A stretch of DNA of 64,000 nt from BJGN01 sp041159865 (GTDB lineage: Bacteria > Bacteroidota > Bacteroidia > Chitinophagales > Saprospiraceae): the NCBI GenBank assembly GCA_041159865.1, contig JBEAXK010000070.1, positions 1 to 64,000 on the forward strand, written 5' to 3'. Below the pieces are notes generated by a model that did not search any database, was not told the origin of the DNA, and saw nothing but the letters and a program-made list of their open reading frames with translations. Each line of letters starts with the position of its first letter. Positions within the stretch are counted from its first letter, which is position 1. Below are positions 61,180-64,000 of the stretch, piece by piece. A program made the translations under genes and the position numbers.

Positions 61180-62082
61180 TTAAAATAATTTTAATTGATA
61201 ATCAGTAGTTTCTGCTTTTAGGAAGTCAACTTTCCTATTGTTTTCTAGTCTTTTCTCATCATATTGGAAATTTTTTATACAATGATACATTGGTAGAATG
61301 GCCTTTGCTTCAGGTTGGTGTAGAAAAAAGTAAACTTCCTTTATGCCCAAATTAGCCCATCCTGATAAGGTAATAATCCATTTTTGTATTCTCTCTCTAT
61401 CTGTTTTATGCCCCAGATTTCCAACAAAGCGGATGAATACAATTTCGTTCGTTGCAGGAATATTTAATACATCTCTTCTTCCTGCAACATCTGTCATGAC
61501 GATTCCTTTCTTATGGGTAATTAGTAAAGAACTGATACTTTCCTTCATTTTAGATAAAAACCAGTTTTCGTGACGAAATTCTACGTGTAAGACTATTTCC
61601 TTTGGCCATTCCTCAAAAAACTTTTCTAAAACAGATAAATAACCTGGGTCAAAATAAGGAGGTAGCTGAATAAAACAGGGGCCTAGCTTTTCCTCTAAAC
61701 CCAATATGGCTTCACAGAATAAATGAATATGGTCTGTTCCAACACCCAGGTTTCTATGATGACTTATAGCCCTGGGTAGTTTAGGGCAAAATTTGAAATC
61801 AGATATACTATTTTGGTACCATCGGCTTATTTTCGCGCGATCAGGTATCTGATAATGGGTAGTATTTAGTTCTATGGTGTCAAATACCTCCGAATATTTT
61901 GAGAGATAATCGGCTGTTTTAGTACCCTTGGGGTATAAATTTCCTACCCAATCCTTTTCACCCCATCCCGTAGTACCAATATGTAATGCAACAGGATTTG
62001 GATTTGGTGGAAGTCCTGAAATTGGTTCAGGGGGTACATTCCACAAAATATGATCGAGTTGCGCTACCTTTCCAAATTCCAT
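61180..62082 (-). CDS. DUF72 family protein (YecE-like)
   Basis: A 300-residue cytoplasmic protein with the TIM-barrel DUF72 pattern: IGTTGWGEKDWVGNLYPKG, FDTIELNTTHYQIP, FCPKLPRAISH, CFIQLPPYF and LHVEFRHENWF, and the late VYFFLHQPEA. The function is not firmly known; the fold resembles Endonuclease IV-type sugar/phosphate barrels. It is upstream of ppk1 on the same strand with a 66 bp gap and divergent from tpiA. Confidence 0.88.
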   Translation of the reverse strand: MEFGKVAQLDHILWNVPPEPISGLPPNPNPVALHIGTTGWGEKDWVGNLYPKGTKTADYLSKYSEVFDTIELNTTHYQIPDRAKISRWYQNSISDFKFCPKLPRAISHHRNLGVGTDHIHLFCEAILGLEEKLGPCFIQLPPYFDPGYLSVLEKFFEEWPKEIVLHVEFRHENWFLSKMKESISSLLITHKKGIVMTDVAGRRDVLNIPATNEIVFIRFVGNLGHKTDRERIQKWIITLSGWANLGIKEVYFFLHQPEAKAILPMYHCIKNFQYDEKRLENNRKVDFLKAETTDYQLKLF

Positions 62083-62110
62083 CTAATTCATTTTGTTTTT
62101 GTAAAATTAG

Positions 62111-62143
62111 TTTTGTTTTTATATTCTTTCCCCATTACCTTCG
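62111..62143 (+). promoter_or_regulatory. Candidate promoter for tpiA
   Basis: TTTTG (62111-62115), a 20 bp spacer and TACCTTCG (62136-62143), one base off TAnnTTTG. It ends 43 bp before the tpiA ATG. Both spacing and position fit a housekeeping promoter. Confidence 0.5.
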
Positions 62144-62186
62144 CACATCGAAAAAAAAGTTTTATCATTTTTAAAATGTATGTTCT

Positions 62187-62957
62187 ATGGCAAAAAGAAA
62201 TAAATGGGTTGCCGGCAACTGGAAAATGAATCTCGATTATTCTGGAGCGCTAAAACTAACGAATGAACTGGTAGATCATTTACCTGCATTGAATGGGACT
62301 TCTGTAACTATTTGTGTACCCTCTGTTTATCTGGATGCGCTAAAACCTATTGTCCATAAATCAGGCTTAATCAAACTGGCTGCTCAAAATTGCCATGCTG
62401 ACGATAAAGGCGCTTTTACAGGTGAAATTTCTGCCGCTATGTTGAAAAGTATGGAGATTTCTCAGGTGGTTCTGGGTCATTCTGAACGCAGAGAATATTT
62501 TAATGAATCAAATAAATGGCTCGGAGAAAAGGTTTCAAAAGTGCTTAGCCATGGTTTAACACCCATTTTTTGTTGTGGTGAACCTCTTTCCGTAAGAGAA
62601 CAAAATAATCAGAATAGATTTGTTACCAATCAGTTGGAGGAAAGTATTTTTCATCTTGATGCAGATCAGGTTTCAAATATTGTTTTTGCTTATGAACCTA
62701 TCTGGGCTATAGGTACGGGTCGTACTGCAAGTGCAGAACAGGCGCAGGAGATGCATGTAGCGATTCGTAGTTTCCTTTCAAATAAATATGGAGAAGAGGT
62801 TGGTCAAAAGTTGATAATCCTTTATGGTGGAAGTGTAAATGCAGCAAATGCAGCTTCTTTATTCGCTATGCCTGATGTGGACGGTGGACTTGTTGGCGGC
62901 GCCAGCTTATCATCAAAAGATTTCTTGCAGATTATTTCAGCAGCAGCAAATTGCTGA
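62187..62957 (+). CDS. tpiA: Triosephosphate isomerase
   Basis: Interconverts DHAP and glyceraldehyde 3-phosphate in the cytoplasm; it would also take up the DHAP made by the rhamnulose-1-phosphate aldolase. The 256 residues have all catalytic groups: Lys13 in GNWKMN, His98 in GHSERRE, Glu170 in AYEPIWAIGTG, and the phosphate-binding loops LYGGSVN and DGGLVGGASL. The ATG at 62187 gives the normal N-terminus. Confidence 0.96.
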   Translation: MAKRNKWVAGNWKMNLDYSGALKLTNELVDHLPALNGTSVTICVPSVYLDALKPIVHKSGLIKLAAQNCHADDKGAFTGEISAAMLKSMEISQVVLGHSERREYFNESNKWLGEKVSKVLSHGLTPIFCCGEPLSVREQNNQNRFVTNQLEESIFHLDADQVSNIVFAYEPIWAIGTGRTASAEQAQEMHVAIRSFLSNKYGEEVGQKLIILYGGSVNAANAASLFAMPDVDGGLVGGASLSSKDFLQIISAAANC

Positions 62958-62959
62958 GG

Positions 62960-62989
62960 ATTTACATATAATTTTATTTTAATGTAAAT
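62960..62989 (+). terminator. Weak hairpin after tpiA
   Basis: ATTTACAT and ATGTAAAT form a perfect 8 bp stem with a 14 base loop, beginning 3 bp past the tpiA stop. It is AT-rich without a following T-run, so it could be a weak terminator or a binding site for the next gene's control. Confidence 0.3.
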
Positions 62990-62992
62990 TAT

Positions 62993-63024
62993 GTTGATAA
63001 ATAGGTTTGAATAGTTGATAAATA
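62993..63024 (+). promoter_or_regulatory. Direct repeat flanking the -33 region of the S24-type repressor gene
   Basis: GTTGATAAATA occurs at 62993-63003 and again at 63014-63024, 21 bp apart start to start, two turns of the helix. The pair brackets the TTTG element at 63006-63009 of the promoter for the repressor gene. This suits an autoregulatory operator. Confidence 0.45.
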
Positions 63025-63035
63025 ATTTATATTTG
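63006..63035 (+). promoter_or_regulatory. Promoter of the S24-type repressor gene
   Basis: TTTG (63006-63009), an 18 bp spacer and TATATTTG (63028-63035), an exact TAnnTTTG. It ends 22 bp before the ATG. Confidence 0.55.
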
Positions 63036-63057
63036 TGTAGGAAAATGGGAAAACTAC

Positions 63058-63843
63058 ATGAATACAATTGTAACCAACAGGTTCATCTTATGTCACGATG
63101 AATTAAAACGACTTAGAAAGGTACGTTCAAGCAGACAATTTGCTCTGTCTTTAGATTACCTTCCACAGTCGCTAAGTGAAATATTGAAGGGTAGAAGAGA
63201 TGTTACCCTGGAGCTTCTTAGGAAGGGGGTTGAGAAATATGCTATGAATCCAGTCTATTTATTAACTGGAAAAGGTAGTTTTTTTTCTGAACTGGATAGT
63301 TACCAATCTGAAAAGAAGGCAGATACAGATCTTTCTTCCAGTGTTATTTATTTAGTTCCTCATTTACTGGGTAAAAAATATGCGTCTGAACGAAGGAATG
63401 ATCTATTTTTATCTTCATTGGAAAATATAAAACTTCCTGGAATTAATTCATTGGGTATAAAATTACGCGCTTTTGAAATTCAATCAGAAAAATGGTATCC
63501 TTCCTTTTTGCCCGGTGATATTTTAATTTCTGAAAAAATAGATCCCACAAATGGTGTTAAAACCATTTCTAATGATAAAGTTTATGTAATAGTAACAAAA
63601 AATGGTGTTCGGGTTAATAAAATTGATTTACATTCCATAACTAAAGGTGTACTTACGCTCTATTTTGAGAATAAAAAAGAAAAAAGTTTTGAGTTGAAAT
63701 TATCGGAAATGTTAGAACTTTGGGAGGTTAAATTAAAAATTACCCGGAATGTGGAAAATGAAAATATAACTTTAAATTCTTTATTGTCTGAAATTAAGGA
63801 TATCAGACAATTACTTTATAGTTCTGCGAATACATTAGTTTAG
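63058..63843 (+). CDS. LexA/CI-like repressor with S24-type C-terminal domain
   Basis: A 261-residue transcription regulator. Residues about 10-60 form a helix-turn-helix: LKRLRKVRSSRQFALSLDYLPQSLSEILKGRRDVTLELL, shortened here to its core; about 75-110 is a linker and about 130-220 a beta-rich S24 domain (WYPSFLPGDILISEKID, DKVYVIVTKNGVRVNKID). A serine stands in YPSFLPGD and a lysine in VRVNKID, but the full self-cleavage pair cannot be confirmed. Such regulators in Bacteroidota often act outside SOS. A direct repeat at its promoter suggests autoregulation. The next gene follows after 9 bp. Confidence 0.78.
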   Translation: MNTIVTNRFILCHDELKRLRKVRSSRQFALSLDYLPQSLSEILKGRRDVTLELLRKGVEKYAMNPVYLLTGKGSFFSELDSYQSEKKADTDLSSSVIYLVPHLLGKKYASERRNDLFLSSLENIKLPGINSLGIKLRAFEIQSEKWYPSFLPGDILISEKIDPTNGVKTISNDKVYVIVTKNGVRVNKIDLHSITKGVLTLYFENKKEKSFELKLSEMLELWEVKLKITRNVENENITLNSLLSEIKDIRQLLYSSANTLV

Positions 63844-63852
63844 TTACAAAGA

Positions 63853-64000
63853 ATGGCAAAAAAAAAGCACAATAATATTCTTGTTAACCTTCATTTCTTT
63901 GATTTTGAAGGTGGTTTTTGGGGAATGGTTGATGAAGATGGGAATAAATGGTTGCCTTTGAACTTATCCGATTTCTGGATGTCCCAAGGTAGTATTAAGG
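63853..64000 (+). CDS. Unknown protein, partial (runs off the right edge)
   Basis: An open frame from the ATG at 63853 to the edge, 49 residues visible: a lysine-rich start (MAKKKHNN) then NLHFFDFEGGFWGMVDEDGNKWLPLNL, shortened here to its pattern. No domain can be assigned. It starts 9 bp after the repressor gene on the same strand, so the two are likely coexpressed. Confidence 0.65.
   Translation, partial: MAKKKHNNILVNLHFFDFEGGFWGMVDEDGNKWLPLNLSDFWMSQGSIK

Noticed and set aside
1..64000. Insertion sequences, prophage, restriction or toxin-antitoxin systems
   Set aside because: No transposase, integrase, phage structural, methyltransferase/nuclease or toxin motif was found. The XRE regulator with membrane partner does not have a toxin-like protein.

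Overview
The window is a continuous piece of a Bacteroidota chromosome, low in G+C, most likely from the Saprospiria/Chitinophagia/Cytophagia side of the phylum. This rests on gene content and promoter style, not on a search. Indicators are a SusC/SusD pair, two proteins with a type IX secretion (T9SS) C-terminal sorting domain, a nine-copy BACON-repeat protein, alternative complex III (ACIII) fused to a heme-copper oxidase cluster, and several promoters of the Bacteroidota type (TTTG, about 17-21 bp, then TAnnTTTG). I see no insertion sequence, prophage, integron or CRISPR array.

Region 1 (1-9001, all minus strand) reads from an orphan COX3-like protein through purL, a TlpA-like thiol-disulfide lipoprotein, a GMC flavin oxidoreductase with its small Tat-type partner (Gluconate_2-dh3 family), then the bifunctional rhamnulose-1-phosphate aldolase/short-chain dehydrogenase and the start of L-rhamnose isomerase, which runs off the left edge. 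Region 2 (9117-17421) is mixed housekeeping: a zinc-ribbon protein, an FG-GAP/T9SS surface protein, a sterol-desaturase-like di-iron hydroxylase, a succinate-semialdehyde-type aldehyde dehydrogenase, a DUF6702 protein, an exported M20 amidohydrolase and thymidylate synthase.

Region 3 (17600-34974) is the respiratory core: actA-F (quinol:electron-acceptor oxidoreductase, ACIII), followed by coxB, coxA, ctaB (heme O synthase), two COX3-type subunits, a subunit IV protein, a degenerate SCO-like protein, a DUF420 membrane protein, a small CPMC protein and a DUF423 protein, closed by a strong bidirectional hairpin. Electrons would pass from menaquinol through ACIII and its c hemes to the CuA site of CoxB and on to oxygen. 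Several accessory parts depart from the family norm: a C-terminal extension on CoxB, a His-rich loop in one COX3, an EF-hand-like loop in DUF420, and an SCO-like protein without the copper-binding cysteines.

Region 4 (34989-47928) is a small polysaccharide-utilisation neighbourhood: susD and susC on the minus strand, an XRE regulator with a membrane partner, an SH3-like secreted protein, then an NPCBM-GH27 alpha-galactosidase-type enzyme and a GH95 alpha-L-fucosidase/galactosidase-type enzyme. A GDPD-like phosphodiesterase and a cyanophycinase-like S51 peptidase follow. With the rhamnose genes 35-40 kb away, this suggests use of plant- or algae-derived glycans. Region 5 (48073-64000) has a ChlI/MoxR-like AAA+ ATPase, an SMP-30-type lactonase, the BACON/T9SS giant, a Sua5/YciO/YrdC protein, a TonB receptor, an exported AGE-family epimerase, two tRNAs (Leu-UAA, Gly-GCC), polyphosphate kinase, a DUF72 protein, triosephosphate isomerase and an S24-type repressor. 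A partial unknown gene runs off the right edge.

No clearly new multi-gene system is proven here. The best candidates for a second look are the modified oxidase accessory set, the sugar-oxidising GMC pair joined to the rhamnose genes, and the BACON protein with its repeated single cysteine.
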